DNA of 64,000 nucleotides from assembly GCA_949361645.1 (NCBI GenBank), contig OX442420.1, forward strand, positions 1,518,244 through 1,582,243. The letters are read 5' to 3'. The position numbers and the translations under genes were made by a program. The notes beneath the pieces are model-generated. The model ran no database searches and was not told where the DNA came from. It worked only from the letters and a program-made list of their open reading frames with translations. Source of the DNA: Spongilla lacustris. Lineage: Eukaryota; Porifera; Demospongiae; Spongillida; Spongillidae. The first letter of the stretch is position 1; each line of letters starts with the position of its first letter. This document shows, in pieces, positions 23,392 to 34,379 of this stretch.

Positions 23392-24213
23392 GGGAAAGTT
23401 TACGAGAAAAGGGACCTAGCGTGTATTATAAAAAAGTATAATAAAAATGCATTTCGTTTGATTTGCTATAACTTCCGAACAGTTAACGCTATCAACTTCC
23501 TATTTTCAATACTTCATACTGCACCATTTCTCTATGGTAAACTACATTTTGGAGTCTTGCACTTGCTCCGTGTCAGTATTGCAACGTTCGATACCCCACT
23601 GGGTTCAAACCCGCCATAACTTTCGGTAGGAGTAATCAATTCGCTTCAAATTCGATTTGTAGGTAGAGAGGTCCTATACCTATCGATTCGTTCTGTTCGT
23701 TAATTTTTATGCCATCTGTTACGGAGATACGGTTGAACAAACTACGTGCACGTTTTCCCGCTTGATTCGCGCCAATGTTATAATCCCCGCCTCCCCATAC
23801 ATTGAGCGGAACGCAATTTGCCCAAATCATTGGCGCGAATCGAGCGCGAAAATGGGCACGTAGTTTGTTCAACTGTATCTCCGTAATGGATGGCATAAAA
23901 ATCAACGAACAGAACGAATCGATAGGCATAGGACCTCTCTACCTACAAACCGAATTTGAAGCGAATTGACTACTCCTACCGAAAGTTATGGCGGGTTTGA
24001 ACCCAGTGGGGTATCGAACGTTGCAATACTGACACGGATTAAGTGCAAGACTCCAAAATGTAGTTTACCATAGAGAAATGGTGCAGTATGAAGTGTTGGA
24101 AATAGGAAGTTGATAGCGTTAACTGTTCGGAAGTTATAGCAAATCAAACGTAATGCATTTTTATTATACTTTTTTATAATACACGCTAGGTCCCTTTTCT
24201 CGTAAACTTTCCC
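23392..24213. mobile_element. Foldback element, 822 bp
   Basis: Near-perfect palindrome beginning GGGAAAGTTTACGAG and ending with its complement, flanked by ATAT on both sides (4-bp target duplication). The asymmetric centre holds TTATAATCCCCGCCTCCCCA between GCGCCAATG and its complement. It is shared with 24234-25053 in the inner arms and core, while the outer arms differ. No transposase, so non-autonomous. The 97-codon frame spanning the core is a product of the palindrome. Confidence 0.85.
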
Positions 24214-24233
24214 ATATATATATATATATATAT

Positions 24234-25053
24234 GGGACAGTTTCCACGAAAATGGCCCTTCGTTTATAATTATAAAGTCTTATAAAATTGCTTTGCATTT
24301 GATTCGTAATAACTTCCGAACGATTAAGGGTATCAACTTCCTATTTTCAACCCTTCATACCACACCATTTCTCTACGGTAGAATACATTTTGGGGTCTTG
24401 CACTTGCTCCGTGCCAGAATTGCAACGTCCGATACCCCACCGGGTTCAAACTCAACATAACTTTTTGTAGGAGTTATGAAATCGCTTCAAATTTGGTTTG
24501 TAGGTGGAGAGGTCCTATACCTATCGATTTGTTCTGTTCGTTAATTTTTATGCCATCCGTTACCGAGATACAGTTGAACAAACTACGTGCACGTTTTCCC
24601 GCTTGATTCGCGCCAATGTTATAATCCCCGCCTCCCCATACATTGAGCGGAACGCAATTTGCCCAAATCATTGGCGCGAATCGAGCGCGAAAATGGGCCC
24701 GTAGTTTGTTCAACTGTATCTCCGTAATGGATAGCATAAAAATCAACGAACAGAACAAATCGATAGGTATAGGACCTCTACACCTACAAACCAAATTTGA
24801 AGAGATTTCACAACTCCTACAGAAAGTTATGTTGGGTTTGAACCCGGTGGGGTATCGGACGTTGCAATTCTGGCACGGAGCAAGTGCAAGACCCCAAAAT
24901 GTTTTTTACCGTAGAGAAATGGTGTGGTATGAAGTGTTGAAAATAGGAAGTTGATAGCCTTAATCGTTCGGAAGTTATTACGATTCAAATGCAAAGCAAT
25001 TTTATAAGACTTTATAATTATAAACGAAGGGCCATTTTCGTGGAAACTGTCCC
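24234..25053. mobile_element. Foldback element, 820 bp
   Basis: Palindrome beginning GGGACAGTTTCCACG and ending with its complement, flanked by ATAT on each side. It is separated from the preceding element by only about 20 bp of AT repeat. The inner arms and core are nearly identical to 23392-24213. Non-autonomous. Confidence 0.85.
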
Positions 25054-26258
25054 ATATATACTAAACTTCAATTCGCCGCCGAGAACGTATACGTCGCATA
25101 TACGTTATATCAATGAGCAGTCCCTCGATCCTTTGCACTTGAACATCCCGGTGTCAAACACACTATAGCTTGAGAACACTCTTGTCTTGCGCCATATTCA
25201 GTTGCATGTACTATAGTACATTATATATGTACATATACGATACAATGTATTACATATACAGTATACATGCATGTAGGCGTGGCTAAATGTCAAATCCCCT
25301 ATCATGTCAAACTGCCCCTACCTAAGCATAGCACTTCAGCCAAATATTGCCAAATCCCCTCCTAATCTCACCATTGATAAGTGCATAAGCGCAATAATAT
25401 ACATGTAGCACTCAAGCCGGGAAGTTTCCCCATCTGCGTCTGCATGGACCGTAAGACGCATTTCGGATCTTTAGAAGGCCATTTAAAAGTACGTGTAAAA
25501 ACGTTTTTATGCGTCTAGCTAACACGCTGTATATGAACTAACAGGTATGGCTGCCGCCATGCATAGTAAAGGTAATATGCATGGTGCACGTGATTTGTAG
25601 TGCGGGCTTTTATCGCATGATACATGCATGTAGTCTTACCGCAATGGTACATGTCCTGGTACCCACCTCCCCCGAAGTAATGACGTGACTTTTTTATCCG
25701 TTCCGACTATCAATATTATTTTAAGGACAACAGTCATGTGGTACTCGACGTATAGTCTGGCAAAAAAATGTCAGCTGCAAATGGAGGTTGCAAGAAGCTA
25801 GAGACGAGAGCTCATTTATTCCCTGCAGGCTCTTGGGGCCTGTGGCATTTATCATTTTCCAAGTATTCACTGTGTTTTTATAATAGGATCACGCTAACTA
25901 TACCAATCACAAAATTTGCCGTACTTTTGTGCAAGAGCATCCACGAATACAATCAAGTTTCAAGCATCATTGTTCAATGCAAGATATATATTTTATAGCA
26001 ATTTCAAAGCGATATTATTCTGCATGGCTCTGCCGCAGACCCCGTTTGGGGAAGCCTCATTTGCAGCATCCTGTGTCAAATACATTGTCAAGGGGAAGAT
26101 AGGCAGGAGGGGGAATAAAGGCAGAAGTGGAGGGGAGGCTGAATAGGGAAGAGAGGCATGATTATTCATACAGGTAGATAGCTGCAAAAAAAAAATGCTT
26201 GGGCGTATTTAAGGCACCCAGGGGCAGAGAAAAAGGGATACACATAGAAAGATAGATG
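25054..26258. other. No confident gene
   Basis: Short frames at 25768-26146 lack recognisable domains. It contains dispersed GTCAAATCCCC-type strings near 25289-25350. No RNA gene seen. Confidence 0.4.
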
Positions 26259-26470
<212 letters not shown>

Positions 26471-27215
26471 ATGGTCATGCGCTCAAGCTCTAAACACGTA
26501 CCAATATACCCGAACAGAGCAAGAATTGCTACATAGCTACACATAAGAAAGATACTAAGAAACCCAAATTGCAAAATCAATCTCCTAACATCCAAAAATG
26601 AACTCCATGCACATAAGTAAAATATAGCACATTATCTCATCCGCCAATGGCATTTGCGTACACTAGCCACAACTATGCTTCAAAAAGTGGAGTGAATGTC
26701 AATTCATTTGTCCCCATGCAAGTGTATGTTTGTATGCAAGACTGAGCTTTCATGCAGGTCCATGATAGCTGACAATATAAATGGATGGTGTGTAGATGAG
26801 TGCAATGAGTTGAGGAGGAGGAGTATGTTACATGAACTACTTATATTAATAGGTACTAGCACCTGTTCAAATTCCTTCAACACTACATAAACCATCCCCC
26901 AGGTCATATGCCGCTAAATGTGTGCATTTTTGATGGGGGACAAAACCGCCTAACGTTAGTATTATAAGCAATCAGCAATTGACATGTTGTGGACTAACTG
27001 AATAATGCAATAATGGAGTGGCATTCTCGTATACATCAGTGTACATATACATGCATGCATGAGGTACCGTGTACAAAATTACTGAACGTAAGCAACATCA
27101 GACTACTCACGACAGTATATATATAACTTTTAGACGGTTTTCGTTCTTGAAACGAATTAGGCATTAGGTAACGGCTTTGCTCAAGTTAGATCAGTTTTAA
27201 TAGCAACTCCATCAA
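26471..27215. other. No gene seen
   Basis: No recognisable gene or repeat. Confidence 0.4.
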
Positions 27216-27497
27216 CTATATATGCATGTAAAGAAGAAACAACATTGCCCCCAGAATAGAACCCTGAGGAACATCATTCAAAACTGGAACAGCTCGGTAA
27301 TGACGTTTATCGTGATTGAGGAAAATACGATGTTCAGTGTTACTGAAGTTGTATGACAATGGGAGAGAATTCGAAGGTACATATATAGGCTTCATAATCA
27401 GAGCTTCGGCTTTACTATAAGTCAAGTTCCAAGATTGATAACCAGTTAGTAAAAGGCACCAAACTCGCGGCCTCTTTTCACTCAAGTCTATCTGCAT
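27216..27497 (-). pseudogene. LINE reverse-transcriptase fragment
   Basis: The minus-strand frame carries VPVLNDVPQGSILGAMLFLL, the conserved VPQGS(I/V)LGPxLFLL block of non-LTR retrotransposon reverse transcriptases. It is preceded by an HRIFLNHDKRH segment. The fragment covers only about 90 codons. The catalytic [YF]xDD motif and the endonuclease are absent, so it is a short relic. Confidence 0.8.
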
Positions 27498-27545
27498 GGT
27501 GCTACGAAATAAAAATTGGCCACTACACTATTTGCGACATTATTG

Positions 27546-27690
27546 CAGTGGCGTAGAAACGTATTAAAGATTGGGGGGGCCGACTTTATAAAAATAATAA
27601 TATAACCGGCGGAAGGTCGCAGACGTGCCAACAAGGGGAAAGGTGCGGGAGGGAGATGTGCTCCCTCCTGCTCGGAGCGCCGAAGCTTTT
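27546..27690 (+). repeat. CAGTGGCGTAG-type terminus
   Basis: CAGTGGCGTAGAAACG is followed by a G-run and a GC-rich hairpin-prone segment (GGAGGGAGATGTGCTCCCTCC). hAT-like start. The opposite end was not identified. Confidence 0.4.
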
Positions 27691-27699
27691 GAAGATGAC

Positions 27700-28187
27700 T
27701 TGTGAAACGCCATGGTCACACATAGTCATAGTTGTTTAAATATTACATTTAACTCTTTGGGTGCCAAATGTGTTTAAAAATGATATAATTATGTAATGTA
27801 TTGAATATGTTTGCATGCATGTCACTCAAGTACATGTACATACATGTATATGATTTACTCCGCATACTGTCAATTGCAGAGTACTACTTGCGTGAGCGTT
27901 TCTCCCACGTCAATAATGTGCACACATAGCTTATGACCTCGGTTACAGTTGATGTAGTGTTGGAAGGAATTTGAAGAGTTGTACTACTGCCTATAATTAG
28001 TTAATGTACCATACTCCTCCTTATATTTAACAATCATTGCACCTCAACTTCCATTTACATTGTGTATATGCGTGCTATCATGGAAAAAAAGGTATACATT
28101 TTCTCAGATTACGCTTCGGCAAAGTCAGGTTGTTCTGAAAGATCAAATAGAAGCGTGCGTTTATATTTTTACACTATTACAGTGGAG
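27700..28187. other. No gene seen
   Basis: No recognisable feature upstream of the large inverted repeat. Confidence 0.4.
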
Positions 28188-28189
28188 AT

Positions 28190-29393
28190 CGTGATACTTG
28201 AGTCCTATAATTTTTCTGCGTGTGAATTTGATTCATTATACATCAAAATTAGAATCTATCAACACAGGTGTGTTAGACATGTGTTTCTCAATACACACTC
28301 ACAATTGATCCGCATCACGTGACTTTGTGTTACCACTGCCATTGGTCAAAGTGAACCAAATACAATAAGAAGTGTTAGGCGTATTTCTACCTCATTTGTT
28401 GATGTATTCTCAGTTACGAAACGCGGTACATAAGAAGAGTCGAGGTTGCCCCATCGTTTGCTCGAGTTGGATTTTAAGTCCGGTAAAAGGGAACTGGTTT
28501 AGCGACGCAGACGCCATATAGAGGACATGCGATTGACGTCATGCGCGTCTTACATCATGTGTATTGCTTACATTTTTGGTGTTTTTACGTCATGCAAAAT
28601 GGCGGTACTAAAAGGTGAATTCGTAGAGAAACTTGGTTTCTGCGGTACATAGTTCAGCTTTAACTGTATTATCATTAAGAATGAGTGATTATAAGTTGGG
28701 AAAGAGGCGGGGATAAAACAGTTTTATCGTTTATATCATATCTCTCGGTGCAAACCTCTAACTTTGTACGCTCTCCTGCCAGTCCATCTTTATGTACACC
28801 TATAAACTACAAGGCCAGACTTGTTGGCCGATCGTTGTTGTAATGGTAAATTGGTAAAAACCTCATCCTTCCTTGAGATATGTAATACTGTAGACGAAAA
28901 TCTTGGTATGTAAGGTACCTTTTTGTGTGCCAATCCCTGAGGAAATCGACTCTAGGTTGTAACGTTTCTTTACAGTTTCAAACCTGAGGATGACGTTATT
29001 GATGGAATATGGTATGTTCACTCGTGTAGCGTATTCGAATCCTTGTACATACGTACCCAAGTATGTCGATTTTTTCCCCCCTCATAATGCTGGGGACGAG
29101 TAATCAATAAGCGGACGAATGCGGGACTTTACCCACGTGATGTATGTTAATAGCACCTATCTATTGCGTATATATAGCAACATACACGGTGACGTAAGTT
29201 ACGTGGGCAAACAATTGCATATCCTCTATTTTGAACTGTTTTGTGTTAGGTAAGGAACCGTATCGAATTGCGCTAATTATACGATTCAAAGCTTAGCAGG
29301 AGGATAGTAAAATGATGGCTGTATCGTAAGAGCACCTTTTTTTATGCGTTAAGATGCAACCTGTCGCTAAAAAAATCGTAAAAAGAAACCTGG
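28190..29393. repeat. Left arm (outer part) of a 16-kb inverted repeat
   Basis: Starts TA|CAGTGGAGATCGT and matches, in inverse orientation, 43808-44314. Shared blocks include ACACTCACAATTGATCCGC, CCCCATCGTTTGCTCGAGTT, GTCCGGTAAAAGG, GCAGGAGGATAGTAAAAT and GATGGCTGTATCGTAAGAGC. It is interrupted by a TA-flanked MITE (28521-29226) and ends at the CTGG target duplication of the Ginger element. Sequence function unknown. Confidence 0.85.
28521..29226. mobile_element. MITE with GAGGACATGC termini and TA duplication
   Basis: Inverted ends GAGGACATGCGATTG and CAATTGCATATCCTC are flanked by TA on both sides. The insertion is absent from the homologous position in the right arm (near 43995-44005), which provides an empty site. 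TA duplication suggests a Tc1/mariner-type system. No coding sequence seen. Confidence 0.6.
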
Positions 29394-29779
29394 TGTCACG
29401 GAATACTTTATCCCAGTATATTTTATCCGCCCGGATTGCACTATAGGATATTATAACCGGCCGGATATTATATCCTAGTACAATGTATCCTACCCCAGTA
29501 AATTTTATCCCACCTTAAAATAAACGACGCCAGGAATCACTGGCACTCTGGTAGAGTCTATGATTGCGTTTGAATGATTTCGGCTTTATAAATTTAGCGC
29601 ATCTTAAAAACTATATATATTTTTTGCGGGATATACACTGTATATTTGCGATGGTCGTTAGTTAGAATAACAGAATTAAAAGAGCCAAAGTCATCTATCA
29701 TGCAGATGGAATTGAATGAGCAAAAACATGTAAACACCAATACATGTATGAATGAACACTGAATTACAGGGGGAATGAA

Positions 29780-30800
29780 TTACATTCGCCTTACAGGTTC
29801 AAAATGATTTCCGATATTTGTTAAATATATTGACTCTCGTATTTCACCAGCGTTTTCAAAGGGTGCGTGTCTCAACCACCTGGTAGGTGCCCCCGTTAGG
29901 TGAAAATGTGTAAATGGTTGTACTGAGCATGGAATTCGAAGCAGCTGCACTGAGTTCAACATCTGTTGCCCATTCACTTATCGACTGCATCTTTGTTCAC
30001 ATCAAATAAATTTCCATAGTTTCATTAGGGTCCAGTAAGCGTGCATGGTCAGTAATTGTAAGATTGTGGGACATATGAGAAGTTACTAGCAAACGAACCT
30101 CTTGATGGTCACAAGATGACCCCGTTAGAATCTGTGCAATACTTCTAAAAAAACAGTTCCGAGCCTGTGATATTCCTACTCTCATTGGATCCTTGCATTG
30201 TAAATTGTTTCCATGGAGAAATACTAAGCCAAGTGATTCGCATTTCTGTTGTTGCCAACCAGTACCTACAGGTAAGTAGAGTATTGAATCTATGTGATGA
30301 TCCATCACTATCTCTACTTCATCAGTATTCTAATCATTCCACTGAAACACCTGCATCATAACAATGATCCCTGGCATCGTAAATCCACTGACATAGATGA
30401 TCCATTTGAGCTGGAGGTATTAAAATTTCTCCTAGTAAATGCACTGACTGCAATGATGTTTTATGCAATTGCATCTAAACGTTGATGAGGTCAGTGGCTT
30501 TAATGACTCTTGGTGCACTGGTCGGACTTACTGCAAGGATGGTGAATACTTTGTAAAGGAATTTGTCAAATTCTTCTTAATGGTCTTCGTTAACAATGAC
30601 AAAATCCGCATTGCACACACATCCCTTGGTGGTTCTTCTCCATAGAACTTTTTAAAATCAACCCAAGAGCATATTCACCTTCCTGTAATCCTAAAGATTC
30701 ACACTGTTCATGTGCATTGAGATGTAGGGTTAAATTTATTTATACACACAAGTAATTCAGTTGATACCTACATCAAAGTCTTCATCTTCATCTGCTCTGT
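29780..30800 (-). pseudogene. Ginger A: OTU-protease region, broken
   Basis: The minus-strand frame at 29997-30308 has ARNCFFRSIAQILTGSS, which aligns with DGNCFFRCIAMIVTGSQ of the Ginger B OTU domain. The catalytic-loop Asp-Gly is replaced by Ala-Arg, while the Cys is kept. The distal part at 29780-29977 retains a GNHFEPV stretch corresponding to the His-bearing end, but it is in another frame. Upstream (30560-30640) a DFVIVNEDH segment followed by a stop matches DFVVVNEDL in Ginger B. Several stops and frameshifts show it is not functional. Confidence 0.8.
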
Positions 30801-30929
30801 AGCACAACATATCAGCTCCTGTTCGCCACAAACGTAACAGTTGTGATGAATACAATTCCTCATGTAGATGATGTACATCACAAGACAATGATTTCCTCTG
30901 CAACACACCACTACAGTGTATCTAAGGCT

Positions 30930-31140
30930 TGATTATCATCACTACCATCATGATGATCGCCATTACCATTACCATCACAATCACCATCATTACCATTACC
31001 ATCACCATCACCATCATTACCATTGCCATCATCATCACCATCATGATCACTAAGATCACCGCTATCATGATCACCACCATGATAAATAAGATCACCACTA
31101 TCATGATCACCATCATGATAATAATCTCCAGCTGTATCTG
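30930..31140. repeat. (CATCAC)/(CATTAC)n simple repeat
   Basis: Degenerate CAT/CAC/TAC trinucleotide-like array. It leaves Asp/Gly- or Ile/Thr-rich frames open on both strands and lies in the linker of the degraded Ginger A gene. Confidence 0.85.
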
Positions 31141-31379
31141 GCAGAAAGAGCACTGCTGAATTTTACACTAAATAAATACATTTAATTTACTCAACTATTT
31201 CCTCTCAATGGTTGTACTCCCTTCTAAATACGAGGAATTGTTTACATGCAACTATTTCATGGCATACCATATTGTGCAATAATCATTTACCACTTTTATT
31301 GCTTCAAGAAATTCTTTCAGTACAAAACTATTGTAAGCCTTTTTCAAAATACAACCTTTAGATGACTTCTATTTGTAAC

Positions 31380-32206
31380 GTCCTTTGCTTAAACTTTGGA
31401 CAACTTTATAAGGACCTTGCCACTTTGTATCCATTTTTCCTCCCATCCTATGTGAGTTCCTCATATTCTTCAAAAAAACCTTAGTACCAGTACTAAACTC
31501 CTACATGTACAGGAATTTTGAGAAATACAAATAGAATGTGCAAAAATTAAATTTTATCACACCCCCCCCTCCCTCCCTTTACGTGAAGTGTGTCATGTTT
31601 GGCATCATATTGTCGTTCTTGAGCACATAGAATGTTTTTATGCGCTTTAAGATGATATTTCTTTCTGATTGATTGAAGGTTACCAAGAGTTTCCTCCATG
31701 TCACTTGAGGCATGCCTGACACCTGTGTTAGTCTTGGGGCTGATTTCATGGTCAATTGCCATATGAGGGTGACGATTATACATCATGAAGAAGGGGCTAA
31801 ATTGCAAGGAGGAGTCATGCTTAGAAATGCGATATGCATATAAGGCTGCATCTATGTTTTCATCCCAGTTTTCCTTGGCTTCAGAAAATTTTATAAAAGC
31901 TCTTGTCAGCGTTTGATTCAATCGCTCATCCAAACCATTGGTTTGAGGGTGATATGGACTGCTAATCCTGTGCTCAGTCCCAGTGAGTTTAAATAAACAG
32001 CTGAAAAGGAATTGCCCAGTGAGCATGTATGGATACTTTAAAAAAAAAAAGGATATTACCTTGATAGTTGATTAACAAATTCCCTTCCTTGATCTGATAT
32101 GATTATATCAGGCCAGCCATGACGACAAAACACTGAAAATAGAAAGTCAGAAACACTGATTGCTGTCTTGTCCTTGAGTGGATACCATTCTGGCCATTTT
32201 GAAAAG
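31380..32206 (-). pseudogene. Ginger A: integrase DDE core and GPY module
   Basis: Minus-strand segments encode FSKWPEWYPL, then GWPDIIISDQGREFVNQLS (second catalytic Asp), then after a GT-AG intron of about 80 bp PYHPQTNGLDERLNQTL (catalytic Glu), and a C-terminal WQGPYKVV at about 31410-31440, the GPY/F hallmark of Gypsy and Ginger1 integrases. An intron splits the core after NQLS, where Ginger B has none, while Ginger B splits after PYHPQ, where this copy has none. The frame is interrupted between the core and the GPY module. Confidence 0.85.
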
Positions 32207-32754
32207 AGTCACTTTTATTGTGCCTACATGTTCAGGTAATGTACCTGCAGGTACAGTCAAATCCCTATTTGACTCCAGACTTTGCTGGGAACAGGAATGG
32301 GATGAAGTTCAGTTTCTTTCTTTCCAGTTTAGAATTACTCGCTGACACTCATCACAGTGTCTGCAATACTCCTGTATTATTTATGCCTTTCCACCAGTAT
32401 TTTTCACAGATCTGCAGCAAAGATAGAAACCCAGTCGATTACACAAATGTTAAAAGTTTAATTGTGACCTGGAAACGACCTACATCTATGTTTCATACTT
32501 ATTGTATATTACAAAGTGTTTATTGATCATTAATCAATAATATTGAATAATAATTACTCCATGGCATCACTTCCCCCCCTGAGAGCCATAATTGTATACT
32601 ATGTAAGTAACAGTTGACGACTGCCTGGGGCGAAGTCGGGATTAGGTGGGGATTTGACGCGTGAATATCATTAAAACCTCTTAGCGAAAACTTTTAACCC
32701 CCCAACCAGGTCGGGGCGGTTTGCTTTAATAAAGGTCAAATCCCTCCCAATTCC

Positions 32755-32756
<2 letters not shown>

Positions 32757-32786
<30 letters not shown>
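32757..32786. repeat. 30-nt G-run
   Basis: Uninterrupted G tract following a TCAAATCCCTCCCAATTCCCC segment. Confidence 0.97.
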
Positions 32787-32787
<1 letters not shown>

Positions 32788-32945
32788 CACACGTAATAAT
32801 GATACGCTCATAACACAGGGAAAACTGTATATAAATATCTATACAGAATGCATGTTTGTTTATGTACGTGTTGGTTTATTGTGGTGAGTTATAATGCACA
32901 CTGATGTACACATCAGCTGATTTCACTATTTTACTGTAGATAGTA

Positions 32946-34305
32946 TCCACAGAAAGGTGTGAAGGAATGTAATCACGTAACGTCGCGTTAGACTGGTGGG
33001 AAAGATTCAACGGAGGGCATCGGGAAAAAGCACATGTTTTGTAGTTATGTGTGAAATGGATTACTTTAGTTCTTTGAATGCTATCGGCCAGCAAAGATAC
33101 ATGGATAAGCTTCGTCTTCTAGACTTATCCTTGGCGGACAATCCCTACACTGTAACAGTTGCTAAATCCAGAGATAATACATAGATTATCTCTGCTAACT
33201 CGATCAACTTTGTGAAGGATATATCTCATTGGCCGCCTATTGAACTGAATATGCATGGCCATATCTTTTGCTACTTTGTTGATTGCCCTGGAGTCTACAC
33301 ACGTCAGCAAATGCTGCAGTGGAATTGAGGATGCGTACAACTATTTCACGAGTGGATTTGTTTGCACTGTGGATCTAAGAAACACAAGTGAGTTTGTGAT
33401 ACTGAAGGCTCTCGTGAACCCAAGCATGAGAAATCCAGAAAATGCTTGGGTAGCGATAAAGAAATCTGGAGATATAGTGGCAGCCCACTGGGAGAGGGAG
33501 GAGGGAGAGTGACGAGGTAGAGGGATGAGGGAGGAAGACTAGTGTGTGTGGATAAGAGGGATGGGAGGTAGTGAGATGAGAAGGATGCAGAAGGTGGTAG
33601 GTGGCTGCCCACTGTACCTGCATGGCTGGGTGAGCCTATATATGGGACAGTGTCCAGCAAAATCGGGCTTGTGGGGGTTATAATTTTATCACTATAAAAA
33701 TTGCACGTTGTATACAAAACAACACATCTTCGCGACGGTACTACCTTTTCCCTTCAAATTTCGTACACTTGTTCCCACACCATTTCTCTGTGTGAAAATC
33801 GATTTTTGTGATCTATACCTTTTCCGTGCCGTGGATACAACAATCGTTAACCCCGCGGGTTACAAATCCACATTTCTCCACGTACGAGTGTTGAAAACGC
33901 GTCAAATTCGGAGTGTGCATAGAGGAGTCCTGTAGCTATTGATTTGTTTTGTTCGTTAGTTTCTGAATCATCCGTTACGGAGATACAGTTGAGCAAACTA
34001 CAGGCACATTTTCCCGCTTGATTCGCGCCAATGTTATAATCACCGTCTTCCCATTCACTGAGCGGGACGTGATTTGCCAAAATCATTGGCAAATCGATTT
34101 TCACACAGAGAAATGGTGTGGGAACAATTGTACGAAATTTGAAAGGAAAAAGTAGTACCGTCGCGAAGATGTGTTGCTTAGTACAACGTGCAATTTTTAA
34201 GTGATAAAATTATAACCCCACAAGCCCGATTTTGCTGGACACTGTCCATATATACTACATGTAATCATTATGACTGAAATTAAATGTATTATGTGTATGA
34301 TATTT
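32946..34305 (+). repeat. Left inverted arm of the SWIM/YqaJ cassette (carries a 5' gene duplicate)
   Basis: It starts ATCCACAGAAAGGTGTG and is complementary to 35345-35996. On the plus strand it encodes a 5' fragment of the cassette gene: YFSSLNAIGQQRYMDKLRLL at about 33058-33117, and further on NYFTSGFVCTVDLRNTSEF... to SGDIVAAH near 33490. It then runs into a GAGGGA-rich minisatellite. The fragment is complete where the right arm has lost about 105 bp. The arm is split by the foldback element at 33644-34247. Confidence 0.75.
33644..34247. mobile_element. Foldback element, 604 bp, inside the cassette arm
   Basis: Palindrome GGGACAGTGTCCAGC...GCTGGACACTGTCC with ATAT on each side. The opposite arm (35395-35415) shows the uninterrupted target GAGCCTACATATATACTAC, giving a direct empty-site comparison and a 4-bp duplication. 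Same subfamily as the arms at 15705 and 22596. Confidence 0.85.
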
Positions 34306-34379
34306 CTTTATTCCAATATTATTTTGAGTAATATACCTTAATGTATTGTACCTGCATGCACTGCGATTTTTTTTCTGCA

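Noticed and set aside
23575..23620. GGGTTCAAACCC box as a possible tRNA or pol III promoter
   Set aside because: It is part of the repeated foldback arm. No cloverleaf or A-box partner could be built around it.
23636..24794. Similar 97-106-codon frames on the minus strand in two palindromes
   Set aside because: They span the core of foldback elements, so their similarity reflects the shared repeat, and the sequence is self-complementary. No protein family recognised.
30911..31159. Asp/Gly-rich and Ile/Thr-rich frames
   Set aside because: Translation of a CATCAC-type simple repeat in the decayed Ginger A gene.
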